Assembly (NCBI GenBank): GCA_029202845.1
Contig: CP119315.1
Coordinates: 813,501 to 877,500, forward strand
Direction: 5' to 3'
Source: Candidatus Sphingomonas colombiensis
Lineage (GTDB): Bacteria > Pseudomonadota > Alphaproteobacteria > Sphingomonadales > Sphingomonadaceae
DNA length: 64,000 bases
The translations under genes were made by a program, and so were the position numbers. Shown in pieces: positions 9,655 through 18,172 of this stretch. The first letter of the stretch is position 1, and each line of letters starts with the position of its first letter. The notes below the pieces were generated by a model that saw only the letters and a program-made list of their open reading frames with translations, was not told where the DNA came from and ran no database searches.

Positions 9655-12096
9655 TCAATGACGATAGGTTAGCGTGACACCATAAGTGCGTGGCCGATTG
9701 TAGAGATATGCCCCTTCAAGACTGCTTCCGAAGCCAAGTGCGCCGGTATTCAGCAGGTGGTTTTCGTTGAACAGATTGTTCGCGAAAACCGAGATATCCA
9801 TGCCGTTCACGCGCGCACCTACTCGCAGATTGACCAGATTGTTGACGTAGCCCGGATTATTCGGCGCGGTCGGATCATAACCCGCGTTGTTCGGGTTCAG
9901 GCCGGCAGTGCGGTGATTGATCCCGGTGTAGCTGTAGTCACCACGCACGTAGAAGTTCGTCTCGTTCATCGCGACGAATTCATACTCCGCCGCGATGTTG
10001 AAGGTCGTGCGCGATCCATCGATCGCGTCGCCCGCCGAAACCGTGGGTTTTGCCTGCGTCTTGGTGGGAAAATAGTCCTTGTCGTAAGTGGCATTGGCAT
10101 CACCGACGTTCGCGGTCAGCGTCAGACCGTTGGTCGGCTTCACCCGAATGGCGAGATCGAAACCAAAGCTCGTCACGTCGCCGAGGTTTGCGGTGAACGA
10201 CAAGGGGCAGGAACCCGGCGGGATCGCCACATTGCCGATGCGGTTCTTCCACTTGATCAGGAAGACGCTGCCATCCAGCAACACCTTATTGTCGAAGAAA
10301 TTGATCTTGGCGCCCGCCTCATAGTTGCGCACCCGATCAGACGAATAGGTCTTCGGCACGCCGCCCACCGCAGCGGGATTGCAGCCGGTGTTGTAGATCG
10401 GCACGTTGGCGCCGCCGATGCGGAAACCATCGGAGATGGTGGCATAATAGAGGTTGCCGTTCTCCGCTTTGTAGCTGACGCCGACCTTCGGCGTGAACGG
10501 CGTTTCACTCGACTTGCCAAGGTCAGTGCGCGGCGCCGGCGGGCCATTGACCGAGCCGTCCGCGAAATTCTCGAACTTGAACGTCGTGTGCGAAACACGG
10601 CCACCGGCAGAGAGCGTCAGCTTGTCGGTGATCTTGAAGTCGAGCTGGCCGAAGCCGGCGAGTTGCTCGTCCCAGGTCGTCGTATTGCCGACGAACAGAT
10701 AACGGCCATTCGCCAGCCCAGTACCGAACGCGCTGACCAGGCAGCCATCGGGCGTTGTACAACCCAGGAACATGCCGGCATTGTCGAGCAATAGCTTGCC
10801 GAGGAAGGTATTTTCTACCGAGCGAAATGTTTCCACCTTGCTCTTGGAATAGAAGGCACCGAACGTCCAGTTGAGGCGTGAATCCGTATTGTTGTTTTGG
10901 ATACGCAGCTCTTGCGTGAAGAAATTATTTCGTTGTTGATCCGTGCCGGTCGCCACATCGCGCGGGTTGGTCGGCAACGATACCGCCTTCGGCGTGAAGA
11001 ATGATGTCCACATCGGCACTTCGAACGGCGTGAAATCGTTGATGCCGTTTTCATGACGGCGATAGTAAGACGTGTTCGAGATCACGTCGAAGCCGGGGCC
11101 GTTATATTCGATCTTCAGCGCCGGCAGGATGAAGTTCTGATGATAGGGCTGGCGCAGCGGATAGGCCTGCCCATAGACGTCCTTGCTGGCGTTGGTGTAA
11201 TTCAGATAGGCATATGCCGGATCCTTCGTCTGTTCCCACACCGTGCTGGTGTCATCCAGATTGATTCGCTGATAGAAGATCGACGGCGTTATCGTCAGGT
11301 CGTCGACCGGCCTGAAGGCGAGCGCGAAGCGCGCCGCGATCGAGCGCTGTTCGTTGGCATTGGCCCGCTCGAGACGCCCGGTCTGGGTGTTCAGATGATC
11401 GATATAACCGCCGTCGGTGCGCTGCCAGAAGCTGGCGCGGAAGCCGAGCCGATCCTGAACGATCGGGCCGCCCACCGCGACGCCAGCCTCATAGCTGTTG
11501 GCACCACCGCGCGTCGTCGCCAGTTCGCCACGCGCATACACCGAATAATCGGTAAGGCTGGGCGATGGGGTGATGAAACGGACCGTGCCGCCTTCGGAAC
11601 TGGCCCCGAACAACGTGCCCTGCGGGCCGCGCAACACCTCGACACGCTCCAGATCGAAGATTTGCGGATAAGCGTTCGACGAGAAATTGCCCGATGAGAT
11701 CGTCGCCCGCTGGTTGATCGGCGTGTCATCGATATAGACACCGACGGTTGCGGCGCCCGCACCAGACGAAATGCCACGAATCGAAATCGCCGAGCCAAGG
11801 TTGCTATAACGCGTGAAGCTGAGCCCCGGCGTCAGGCGCGCGATATCGCCGACATCCCGGACACCCTGCTTGTCCATCAGCTCCTGCGAAAAGGCCGCGA
11901 TGCTCGCCGGCACGTCGCGGACGCTTTCCTCGCGGCGCGTCGCGGTGACGATGATGTCGTCGCTCGAACTGGTGGCGGCAGCGGCCTGCTCGTCGGCCTT
12001 CACACCTGCGCGGTCTTGCGCCCAGGCTGGATTGGCTGTTGCCAGAGCAGCAAGCCCGACCCCCAATGCCAGACGCACACGACAATGATTTCTCAT
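9655..12096 (-). CDS. TonB-dependent outer-membrane receptor 2
   Basis: An 813-residue receptor. A signal peptide (ending PAWAQ) leads to a plug with DDIIVTATRREE and the VEVLRGPQGTLFGASSEGG gate segment, then a barrel ending in YGVTLTYRH. GGGAGGGGG precedes the ATG at 12096. It is a clear paralogue of receptor 1: the same plug wording, the same RFITPSPSLTDYSVYARGE stretch and a similar length. Its promoter carries the 20-bp palindrome also found upstream of the cytochrome and the amine oxidase. It is therefore probably co-regulated with the amine catabolic genes and may bring in their substrate or a precursor. The gene ends at a strong terminator. Confidence 0.92.
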   Translation of the reverse strand: MRNHCRVRLALGVGLAALATANPAWAQDRAGVKADEQAAAATSSSDDIIVTATRREESVRDVPASIAAFSQELMDKQGVRDVGDIARLTPGLSFTRYSNLGSAISIRGISSGAGAATVGVYIDDTPINQRATISSGNFSSNAYPQIFDLERVEVLRGPQGTLFGASSEGGTVRFITPSPSLTDYSVYARGELATTRGGANSYEAGVAVGGPIVQDRLGFRASFWQRTDGGYIDHLNTQTGRLERANANEQRSIAARFALAFRPVDDLTITPSIFYQRINLDDTSTVWEQTKDPAYAYLNYTNASKDVYGQAYPLRQPYHQNFILPALKIEYNGPGFDVISNTSYYRRHENGINDFTPFEVPMWTSFFTPKAVSLPTNPRDVATGTDQQRNNFFTQELRIQNNNTDSRLNWTFGAFYSKSKVETFRSVENTFLGKLLLDNAGMFLGCTTPDGCLVSAFGTGLANGRYLFVGNTTTWDEQLAGFGQLDFKITDKLTLSAGGRVSHTTFKFENFADGSVNGPPAPRTDLGKSSETPFTPKVGVSYKAENGNLYYATISDGFRIGGANVPIYNTGCNPAAVGGVPKTYSSDRVRNYEAGAKINFFDNKVLLDGSVFLIKWKNRIGNVAIPPGSCPLSFTANLGDVTSFGFDLAIRVKPTNGLTLTANVGDANATYDKDYFPTKTQAKPTVSAGDAIDGSRTTFNIAAEYEFVAMNETNFYVRGDYSYTGINHRTAGLNPNNAGYDPTAPNNPGYVNNLVNLRVGARVNGMDISVFANNLFNENHLLNTGALGFGSSLEGAYLYNRPRTYGVTLTYRH

Positions 12097-12189
12097 AAAC
12101 CCCCTCCCGTTTCCCTTCGGCGCCGCGCCTGATGGCGTTCGGCGGTCAGCCGGCCCCTGCCAGCGTCACACTCGGATCATAATCACATA

Positions 12190-12209
12190 ATAGTTTTGTC
12201 TCAATCTAT
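12190..12209. promoter_or_regulatory. 20-bp near-palindrome, candidate operator (receptor 2)
   Basis: ATAGTTTTGTCTCAATCTAT, about 94 bp upstream of the receptor 2 start. It matches 18 of 20 bases of the element upstream of the amine oxidase (14720-14739, reverse complement) and 17 of 20 of the element upstream of the cytochrome (12671-12690). The half-sites ATAG..TTG(A) and TCAA..CTAT give dyad symmetry of MarR-operator size. Confidence 0.65.
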
Positions 12210-12282
12210 ATTTTGAATCAGGACAAACCGCAGGCGAAACGATCACCGCGCGTTCGTCCGGCGGCGCGATTCGCGTCGGGCG

Positions 12283-12633
12283 CTATTTGATCGATATCAA
12301 ATAGGCGAGCAGCCGAGCACGCTGCGCCTTATCCGCCATGCCGCCATAGATCATCCGCGATCCCGGCACCGCCGCACGAGGGTCGGCGATGAACGCATCG
12401 AGCGCCGCTTCCGTCCACGCACCCTTTTGGCTTTTCATTGCGGAAGAATAGCCGAAACCGGGAACAGAAGCCTTCGGCCGATCGACGACCCTGTGCAGCG
12501 TCGGCCCAAGGCGATTCTCGCCGGCCTTAGTAGAATGACAGGCCGCGCATGGCGCGAACACCGGATCGGACTGCGCCCAGGCCACGCCCGACATCGCCAC
12601 GAGAGCCACACCCAGAACCGTTATCTTAGACAC
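12283..12633 (-). CDS. Exported class I c-type cytochrome
   Basis: About 116 residues. A signal peptide (ending GVAWAQ) is followed by a single haem-binding motif C29-A-A-C32-H33 and a candidate axial methionine M94 in the PGSRMIYGGM loop, as in mitochondrial-type cytochrome c. The GTG at 12633 is preferred over an ATG 30 bases upstream because GGAGAG stands at the right distance before it. This also places the shared palindrome 38 bp upstream, the same distance as for the amine oxidase. It would carry electrons in the periplasm. Its role beside a copper amine oxidase is unclear, since that enzyme normally passes electrons to oxygen. It could serve a dehydrogenase elsewhere or a terminal oxidase. 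Confidence 0.85.
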   Translation of the reverse strand: MSKITVLGVALVAMSGVAWAQSDPVFAPCAACHSTKAGENRLGPTLHRVVDRPKASVPGFGYSSAMKSQKGAWTEAALDAFIADPRAAVPGSRMIYGGMADKAQRARLLAYLISIK

Positions 12634-12670
12634 AGCAACTCTCCGCAAACCATGTGATCGCATCGCCGAT

Positions 12671-12690
12671 ATAGTTTTATATCAATCTTT
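12671..12690. promoter_or_regulatory. 20-bp near-palindrome, candidate operator (cytochrome)
   Basis: ATAGTTTTATATCAATCTTT lies 38 bp upstream of the cytochrome start and just after the amine oxidase stop codon. It implies that the cytochrome has its own promoter within the 69-bp gap. It matches the receptor 2 element at 17 of 20 positions. Confidence 0.6.
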
Positions 12691-12702
12691 ATCACTCGAG
12701 CT

Positions 12703-14682
12703 TCAGTCGTTACAGCAACCGCCCTCGCCGCCATGTCGCTTGCTTCCCGCATCGCGATCGGCGGGCACGTCAATGCCCGCATTTGCCGCGAAAAATCCGT
12801 TCGGCTTCAGCACGAAGCCCGCATATTCGACCGGCATCACCGGAAAATCCTCCGGCTTGCAGACATGCGTGTGACCGAAGCTGTGCCACAGCACGATATC
12901 GGCATTGTCGATGCTACGATTGGCGGCGACGAACCTCGGCAGCCCATCGCCGCCCTGATGCTGATTGGGATATTCCCCACTCGCATAGCGCTCGGCCGGA
13001 TCGTAAGGGGTGACCCAGATATGCTTGGTGGCGAAGGCACCGCGTGCGTGGACATAGCTGTCGGGTTGCGCCAACATAACAGGTGTTGGCTGCACGATCA
13101 CCTTATAGCCCGGAGCGTTGCCGACAGAGTTCGTGCGATTGGGATTGGACACTTTCCAATAGCGCCCGGTGCGACCATCCGCCTCCCGCGCGGCGTCCAG
13201 TTCACGCGACAGCGGGCGGCTGACGAGATCGAACACATTGCCATGCGGGTTATCACTCCCCCATGGCCGCGGATGGAATTCATGCTCCGAGACGCTGTTG
13301 CCCTCGTCGCCGTCGATCATCATGTGTAACCGAACGTTGAAGAAATGCTGGTGCGTCGGGCCGCCCAGACCCTCGTCGACCATCCCGCCCCACGGATAGG
13401 GCTGACCGGGCGCGACCGCCGCCGTCTGGATGATCCCGGTAAGCTTCGCCTCCAGCTGGATCGTTCCGTCCTGATAGAGATACCAGTAGAAACCGTAATC
13501 ATAATTACCGACCGTCGCGAAGAAGCTGATCACCAGCCGCCGCGAGCGCCGCGTTTCGTGAACGCCGGTGCGGAATTCATTGTGCTTCCAGAGGATGCCA
13601 TAATCCTCCTCGTGCATGCAGATGGCGTTCTTCATCACCATCGGCTGTCCGAGATCGTCCGCCGCCGGCACATCGAAATAATGGATATGGCCGAGGCAAT
13701 CGCAGCCCAGCTCCAGCGCATTGGCGAGCCGCCCGAGCCCATATTCGCCCGCATCGAACGCGCTCTTCCAATAATGGTTCGCGGACGGATCGGCATAAGG
13801 CACGACCATCTCCGTCACGCTCGCGCGATAGATGATCGGCCGCACGCGCCCGCCGTCCGCATAGCCGAGCTGGTGGATCACCAACCCCTCGCGCGGCGTG
13901 AAGCCGACGCGGAACGACCATTTCTGCCATTCGACCTTCCACCCATCGACGTTGAAGCTCGGCCCTTCGGGCTGGACGATGTGGAGCGGCTTCAGATCGG
14001 TGCGCGGCGGGGGCAGATCCTTCGCCTCGTAATTGCGCTTCTTCCTGGGGATCGGCACCAGTTCCGCTTCATCGACCAGCGTAACGATCTCTTCGCGGTT
14101 GAGATCGACCACCGCGACCAGCCCCTCGATCGGATGGGCATAGCCATTGTCCTTGAGTGACTCGCGATAATAACAGACCGCGCGGACGCAGCGCTTCCCC
14201 GCCTCCTCCACATAACCGAAATGGCCGGCGGAAAAGGGATCGACCTGAACCAGATCGATTTCCGCTTCGCTCAACCCGCGCCGCGCTACCGCCGCGCGCC
14301 ACGCCGGATCCTTTTTCACCGCGCGCTCGACCGCCTGAAACTCTTCCACCATCACCGATGGCTGACCGAATGGCGCCTTGTCTTGTGCGAGCGCGCGCCA
14401 TTCGGTCACCATCCCGCTTGCAAGGTCGACGCGCGCCTCGAACGCGGCGCCCGTGTCGCGACGCAGCGCGACGACAAAGGCCGCACGAGGAACCGGCTGG
14501 CCGGCGCGCCAGGCCATCACCCGATCCTTGTGCGGCTCATCCAGCTCGACATTGACGAAGCGCAGATGCGGCCCGGCATCGCTGCGCGCACTTACCGCCG
14601 CACAGACGATCGCGATCTCGCGCGCGTCGAGCGGATCAAGCGGGTGGCGATGCGTCAAAGGATTGGGCGTGGACTCAGTCAT
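12703..14682 (-). CDS. Copper-containing primary amine oxidase (TPQ type)
   Basis: A 659-residue enzyme that oxidises primary amines to aldehydes with release of ammonia and hydrogen peroxide. The cofactor precursor tyrosine is Y394 in the T-x-x-N-Y-D motif (ATVGNYDYG). The catalytic base is D310 (FDAGEYGLG). The copper ligands are H444 and H446 (THQHFF) and H606 (FGHTH). All are spaced as in the Arthrobacter globiformis enzyme. No signal peptide is present, so it is cytosolic. The ATG at 14682 follows GGGAGAG; a longer frame lacks a ribosome site. It is divergent from the aromatic catabolic operon that starts at 14953, which suggests an aryl-ethylamine substrate such as tyramine or dopamine. 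The palindrome at 14720-14739 lies 38 bp upstream. Confidence 0.93.
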   Translation of the reverse strand: MTESTPNPLTHRHPLDPLDAREIAIVCAAVSARSDAGPHLRFVNVELDEPHKDRVMAWRAGQPVPRAAFVVALRRDTGAAFEARVDLASGMVTEWRALAQDKAPFGQPSVMVEEFQAVERAVKKDPAWRAAVARRGLSEAEIDLVQVDPFSAGHFGYVEEAGKRCVRAVCYYRESLKDNGYAHPIEGLVAVVDLNREEIVTLVDEAELVPIPRKKRNYEAKDLPPPRTDLKPLHIVQPEGPSFNVDGWKVEWQKWSFRVGFTPREGLVIHQLGYADGGRVRPIIYRASVTEMVVPYADPSANHYWKSAFDAGEYGLGRLANALELGCDCLGHIHYFDVPAADDLGQPMVMKNAICMHEEDYGILWKHNEFRTGVHETRRSRRLVISFFATVGNYDYGFYWYLYQDGTIQLEAKLTGIIQTAAVAPGQPYPWGGMVDEGLGGPTHQHFFNVRLHMMIDGDEGNSVSEHEFHPRPWGSDNPHGNVFDLVSRPLSRELDAAREADGRTGRYWKVSNPNRTNSVGNAPGYKVIVQPTPVMLAQPDSYVHARGAFATKHIWVTPYDPAERYASGEYPNQHQGGDGLPRFVAANRSIDNADIVLWHSFGHTHVCKPEDFPVMPVEYAGFVLKPNGFFAANAGIDVPADRDAGSKRHGGEGGCCND

Positions 14683-14952
14683 CAATCTCTCCCGCGTCGC
14701 GCCGATCAAGCGCGGCAATATAGATTGATTCAAAACTATTATCGCTTCGATCGTCGCGCAAGCCCGAACCTTGTCGCCGCTATCGCAGAACTCGCCGGCA
14801 AACCGACATCACGCTAGATAAAATCACCCGTTCCCGCACACCATTCAGCGGCGCATCATACTGAAAAATGCAAGGGGAGATATTGCCGGCTTGCGAATCA
14901 TTCGATTTGTCGTCAAACTTTTTCGCGACAAAAGAGCGGGGGAGAGCGAGCG
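14683..14952. promoter_or_regulatory. Divergent control region, amine oxidase / catabolic operon
   Basis: 270 bp without a gene. It holds the 20-bp palindrome close to the amine oxidase. Close to the operon start it also holds a separate inverted repeat, TTTGTCG (14906-14912) and CGACAAA (14926-14932), centred 20 bp apart. The second repeat could be an operator or a short leader hairpin. No convincing -35/-10 pair could be fixed. Confidence 0.45.
14720..14739. promoter_or_regulatory. 20-bp palindrome, candidate operator (amine oxidase)
   Basis: ATAGATTGATTCAAAACTAT; the reverse complement reads ATAGTTTTGAATCAATCTAT. It is the most symmetrical of the three copies (TTGA-A-TCAA core) and lies 38 bp upstream of the amine oxidase ATG, in the opposite orientation to the other two copies. 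Confidence 0.68.
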
Positions 14953-15537
14953 ATGCCAATGAACACCGTAAGCGCGAGGCTGGGCGCCGCCGCGATATTG
15001 GCGCTTGGCGTCGCCGGAATGGCCGCCGAGTCGGGCTGGGCACAGCGGGATGAGGCCCGCGCAACCACCAACCCCGGCCGGCCACACGGCTATTATTTCT
15101 CGCTGAACGGAAAACGTCGCACCTTTCAGGAAGATGGCGTCCAGAATGTCGAAGTGGTCGTGCCCAATAATGTGAGCGAGGGCCGCTACAATGTCATCAC
15201 GTCTGACTGGAACGCCGATTTCCGCGTGCCGCCACACTATCATCGCCACCATTCGGAGGCGTTCTACGTGCTCGGCGGCGAAGTCGAATGGACGGTCGAG
15301 GGCGAGACCCACGTGCTGCACACGGGCGAGGCGATCTTCATCCCGCCGAATACGGTGCACAGCGTGCGCGTCGTCGGCGGGAAATCGATGAAGAACCTGC
15401 TGATCTACGAGCCTGGCGGCTACGAAGATCAGGCCGATTTCAAAATGAACTACAGCGAACAGGAATTGAAAGATCCCAAGGTGATCGCCCGCATCCGGGC
15501 GGCGGGGGATTTCAACCTCGCGGTGGACAAGAAGTAA
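14953..15537 (+). CDS. Exported cupin-domain protein
   Basis: A 194-residue protein with a signal peptide (ending ESGWAQ) and one conserved cupin barrel. Motif 1 is PPHYHRHHSEAFYVLGGE, with the H-x-H...E metal ligands, and motif 2 is GEAIFIPPNTVHSV, with the final histidine. GGGGGAGAG precedes the ATG. It would sit in the periplasm and bind a metal. Cupins of this kind include quercetinase-like dioxygenases, isomerases and binding proteins, and the reaction cannot be told from sequence. It is the first gene of the long catabolic operon (84 bp before the next gene), so a role on the outer or periplasmic form of the substrate is plausible. Confidence 0.8.
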   Translation: MPMNTVSARLGAAAILALGVAGMAAESGWAQRDEARATTNPGRPHGYYFSLNGKRRTFQEDGVQNVEVVVPNNVSEGRYNVITSDWNADFRVPPHYHRHHSEAFYVLGGEVEWTVEGETHVLHTGEAIFIPPNTVHSVRVVGGKSMKNLLIYEPGGYEDQADFKMNYSEQELKDPKVIARIRAAGDFNLAVDKK

Positions 15538-15621
15538 CCGGCCGCCCCGCCTTCAGCCGGGCGGGATCGGACGGCGCTTCACACGAGCCATCCCAAAACA
15601 AGCATATCGGAGAGAGGCGTG

Positions 15622-17028
15622 ATGATCGAATCCGGCCACTTTATCGACGGCACGACGATCGCGAGCGCGCGGCATTTTCCGGTGCGCAATCCGGCCAATG
15701 GCGCGATCGTGGGCCACGCGCCCCTCGCCGATGCCGCCACGCTGGACACGGCCGTTGCCGCCGCCGCGCGGGCCTTCGAGACCTGGAGCATCACCCCGGA
15801 TGCCGAGCGCGCCGCCGCCGTGTCGCGCGTCGCAGACGCAATCGAGCGCCACGCCGAGGAACTGGCGCAATTGCTCACCGCCGAACAGGGCAAGCCGCTC
15901 AACGGCACCGGATCTCGTTTTGAGGTGCAGGGCGCGATCGGCTGGACGCGCTACACCGCGTCGCTCGCGCTGGCGCCCGAGCTGATCCAGGACAATGCGG
16001 CGGGGCGGATCGAGCTGCATCGCCGGCCGATCGGCGTGGTCGGATCGATCACGCCATGGAACTGGCCGCTGATGATCGCGGTGTGGCATTTCGTGCCCGC
16101 GATCCGCGCGGGCAATACCGTGGTGGTGAAGCCCTCCCCGCTCACACCGCTCAGCACATTGCGCATGATCGAGATTGCTGGCGCAGCGCTGCCGCCGGGC
16201 GTGCTCAACGTGGTGGCGGGCGACGATACGCTTGGGCCGCTGATGACCGCGCATCCCGGCATCGCCAAGATCGCCTTCACCGGATCGAGCGCGACCGGCC
16301 GCAAGGTGATGGAAAGCGCCAGCGCGACGCTCAAGCGGCTGACACTCGAACTGGGCGGCAACGATGCCGGGATCGTGCTGCCCGATGCCGATCCGAAGGC
16401 GATCGCGGAGGGGCTGTTCTGGGGCGCCTTCATCAACAGCGGGCAGACCTGCGCGGCGTTGAAACGGCTCTATGTTCATGACGATATTTATGACGCCGTG
16501 TGCGACGCGCTGGTCGATTATGCCGCATCGGTGCCGCTCGGCGATGGCGCCGGCGAGGGCAATCTGCTCGGCCCGCTCCAGAACGAGGCGCAGTTCGCCA
16601 AGGTATCGCGCTTCGTGGACGAAGCGCGGACAGCGGGCGCACGCGTGCTGAGCGGCGGCGCTCCATCCGGCGGGGCTGGCTATTTCTATCCCGTCACGCT
16701 CGTCGCCGATGCGCGCGAGGGGATGAAGCTGGTCGATGAGGAGCAATTCGGCACCGCGCTGCCGATCATCCGCTATAGCGACGTCGAAGACGCGATCGCG
16801 CGCGCCAATGCCTCCGAAAACGGGCTGGGCGGATCGGTGTGGTCGTCGGATCGCGCACGGGCGAAGGCGGTTGCCGCGCGGCTCGAATGCGGCACCGCAT
16901 GGATCAATAAACACGGCGCGATCCAGCCGGACGTGCCGTTCGGCGGGGTCAAGCATTCGGGGATCGGCACCTCCTTCGGCCGGCAGGGGCTGGAGGAATT
17001 CACCACGATCCAGATCGTCAACGATTGA
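15622..17028 (+). CDS. NAD(P)-dependent aldehyde dehydrogenase
   Basis: A 468-residue member of the ALDH superfamily. It has the oxyanion asparagine region (TPWNWPLMIAVW), the NAD-binding FTGSSATGRKVM segment, the general-base glutamate in LELGGND and the nucleophilic cysteine in NSGQTCAALKR. The ATG at 15622 follows GGAGAGAGG; a GTG one codon earlier is possible. In this operon two oxidations need such an enzyme: the arylacetaldehyde made by the amine oxidase, and the succinic semialdehyde released by the HpaI aldolase. The other dehydrogenase in the operon (19375-20889) better fits the HpaE step. Sequence alone does not decide between these roles. Confidence 0.9.
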   Translation: MIESGHFIDGTTIASARHFPVRNPANGAIVGHAPLADAATLDTAVAAAARAFETWSITPDAERAAAVSRVADAIERHAEELAQLLTAEQGKPLNGTGSRFEVQGAIGWTRYTASLALAPELIQDNAAGRIELHRRPIGVVGSITPWNWPLMIAVWHFVPAIRAGNTVVVKPSPLTPLSTLRMIEIAGAALPPGVLNVVAGDDTLGPLMTAHPGIAKIAFTGSSATGRKVMESASATLKRLTLELGGNDAGIVLPDADPKAIAEGLFWGAFINSGQTCAALKRLYVHDDIYDAVCDALVDYAASVPLGDGAGEGNLLGPLQNEAQFAKVSRFVDEARTAGARVLSGGAPSGGAGYFYPVTLVADAREGMKLVDEEQFGTALPIIRYSDVEDAIARANASENGLGGSVWSSDRARAKAVAARLECGTAWINKHGAIQPDVPFGGVKHSGIGTSFGRQGLEEFTTIQIVND

Positions 17029-17041
17029 TCGGCCCGGCACG

Positions 17042-18160
17042 ATGACAACCGGCTTCTTCCACGACGAACGCACCTTGTGGCATTTCGGCGCGATCCATAC
17101 CGGCAATCTGCCGGCGGGCGGCTGGGTGCAGCCGTCGAACGGCAATTTCATGGCCGAGGCGCCCGATCCCAAGCGCCGCATCGTCTCGCTGCTCGATGTA
17201 TCCGGCGTGATGGCCCGGCTCGATCGGCGGAGCGCCGAGCTTGCGTCGGAGGAGGCTCTCCGCCGCGTCCATCCGCGCGATTATCTCGAACGCTTCGCGC
17301 GGATGAGCGCCAATGGCGGCGGCAGCGTGGGGCCGGACGGCAGCTTCGGCGCGGGCGGCTATGATATCGCGCGCCTCTCCACCGGGCTGGCGATCGATGC
17401 GATCGACGCGGTGCTGACCGGATCGCTCGACAATGCCTATGCACTGACCCGCCCGCCGGGGCATCATTGCCTGCCCGATCAGGGCTATGGCTTCTGCCTG
17501 CTCGCCAATGGCGCGGTGGCGGTGGAAGAGGCGATCGCGCGGCATGGCCTGTCGCGCGTCGCGATCCTCGACTGGGATGTGCATCACGGCAACGGGACGC
17601 AGGCGATCTTCTGGGATCGGCCGGATGTGCTGACGATCTCGATCCATCAGGACAATTGCTATCCGATCAACTCCGGCGCCGCATCCGAACGTGGCGAGGG
17701 GCCCGGTGAGGGATATAATCTCAATATCCCGCTGCTGCCGGGCGGCGGCGATCAGGCCTATCTCGACGCGCTCGATCTGATCGTCGCGCCGGCGCTGCGC
17801 CGCTATCGCCCCGAACTGATCGTGATCGCCAGCGGGGTGGATGCCAACGCGCTCGATCCGCTCGCGCGGATGCTGGCGCACAGCGAGACGTTCCGCGCGA
17901 TGATGGCAAGGGCCGGCGCGCTGGCGGACGAATTGTGCGGCGGCCGGATCGTCGCGATCCACGAGGGCGGCTATTCAGAGGTTTATGCCCCGTTCTGCGC
18001 CCATGCGCTGATCGAGGAACTGGCCGGCGAACGCTCCGCCGTGACCGATCCGATCCTCGATTTCGTCCGCGCGCAACAGCCCGGTGACGCGATGCGCGCG
18101 CTCCAGCACCGCCTGCTCGTCGAGCAGGCGGAGGCGCTGGGTTTCGCCGCGCGACCCTAG
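17042..18160 (+). CDS. Class II HDAC / acetylpolyamine amidohydrolase-like deacetylase
   Basis: 372 residues with the complete zinc-dependent deacetylase signature. There is the RPPGHH histidine pair, D-x-H zinc ligands in LDWDVHHGNGT, a second ligand aspartate in ASGVDANALDPL, and the transition-state tyrosine in HEGGYSEVY. Bacterial members remove acyl groups from small amines and acetylpolyamines rather than from histones. It has no signal peptide. It starts 13 bp after the preceding dehydrogenase gene. Beside an amine oxidase and a catechol pathway, a natural guess is removal of the acyl group from an N-acylated aryl-ethylamine (for example N-acetyldopamine or N-acetyltyramine) before oxidation. 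That guess is inference. Confidence 0.88.
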   Translation: MTTGFFHDERTLWHFGAIHTGNLPAGGWVQPSNGNFMAEAPDPKRRIVSLLDVSGVMARLDRRSAELASEEALRRVHPRDYLERFARMSANGGGSVGPDGSFGAGGYDIARLSTGLAIDAIDAVLTGSLDNAYALTRPPGHHCLPDQGYGFCLLANGAVAVEEAIARHGLSRVAILDWDVHHGNGTQAIFWDRPDVLTISIHQDNCYPINSGAASERGEGPGEGYNLNIPLLPGGGDQAYLDALDLIVAPALRRYRPELIVIASGVDANALDPLARMLAHSETFRAMMARAGALADELCGGRIVAIHEGGYSEVYAPFCAHALIEELAGERSAVTDPILDFVRAQQPGDAMRALQHRLLVEQAEALGFAARP

Positions 18161-18172
18161 GGAGAGCCTTTC

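Noticed and set aside
15553..17181. Long minus-strand open frame opposite the first aldehyde dehydrogenase (over 500 codons)
   Set aside because: The plus strand has a complete ALDH with catalytic motifs and a ribosome site. The antisense frame is Arg/His/Gly-rich without any domain, a usual by-product of high GC.
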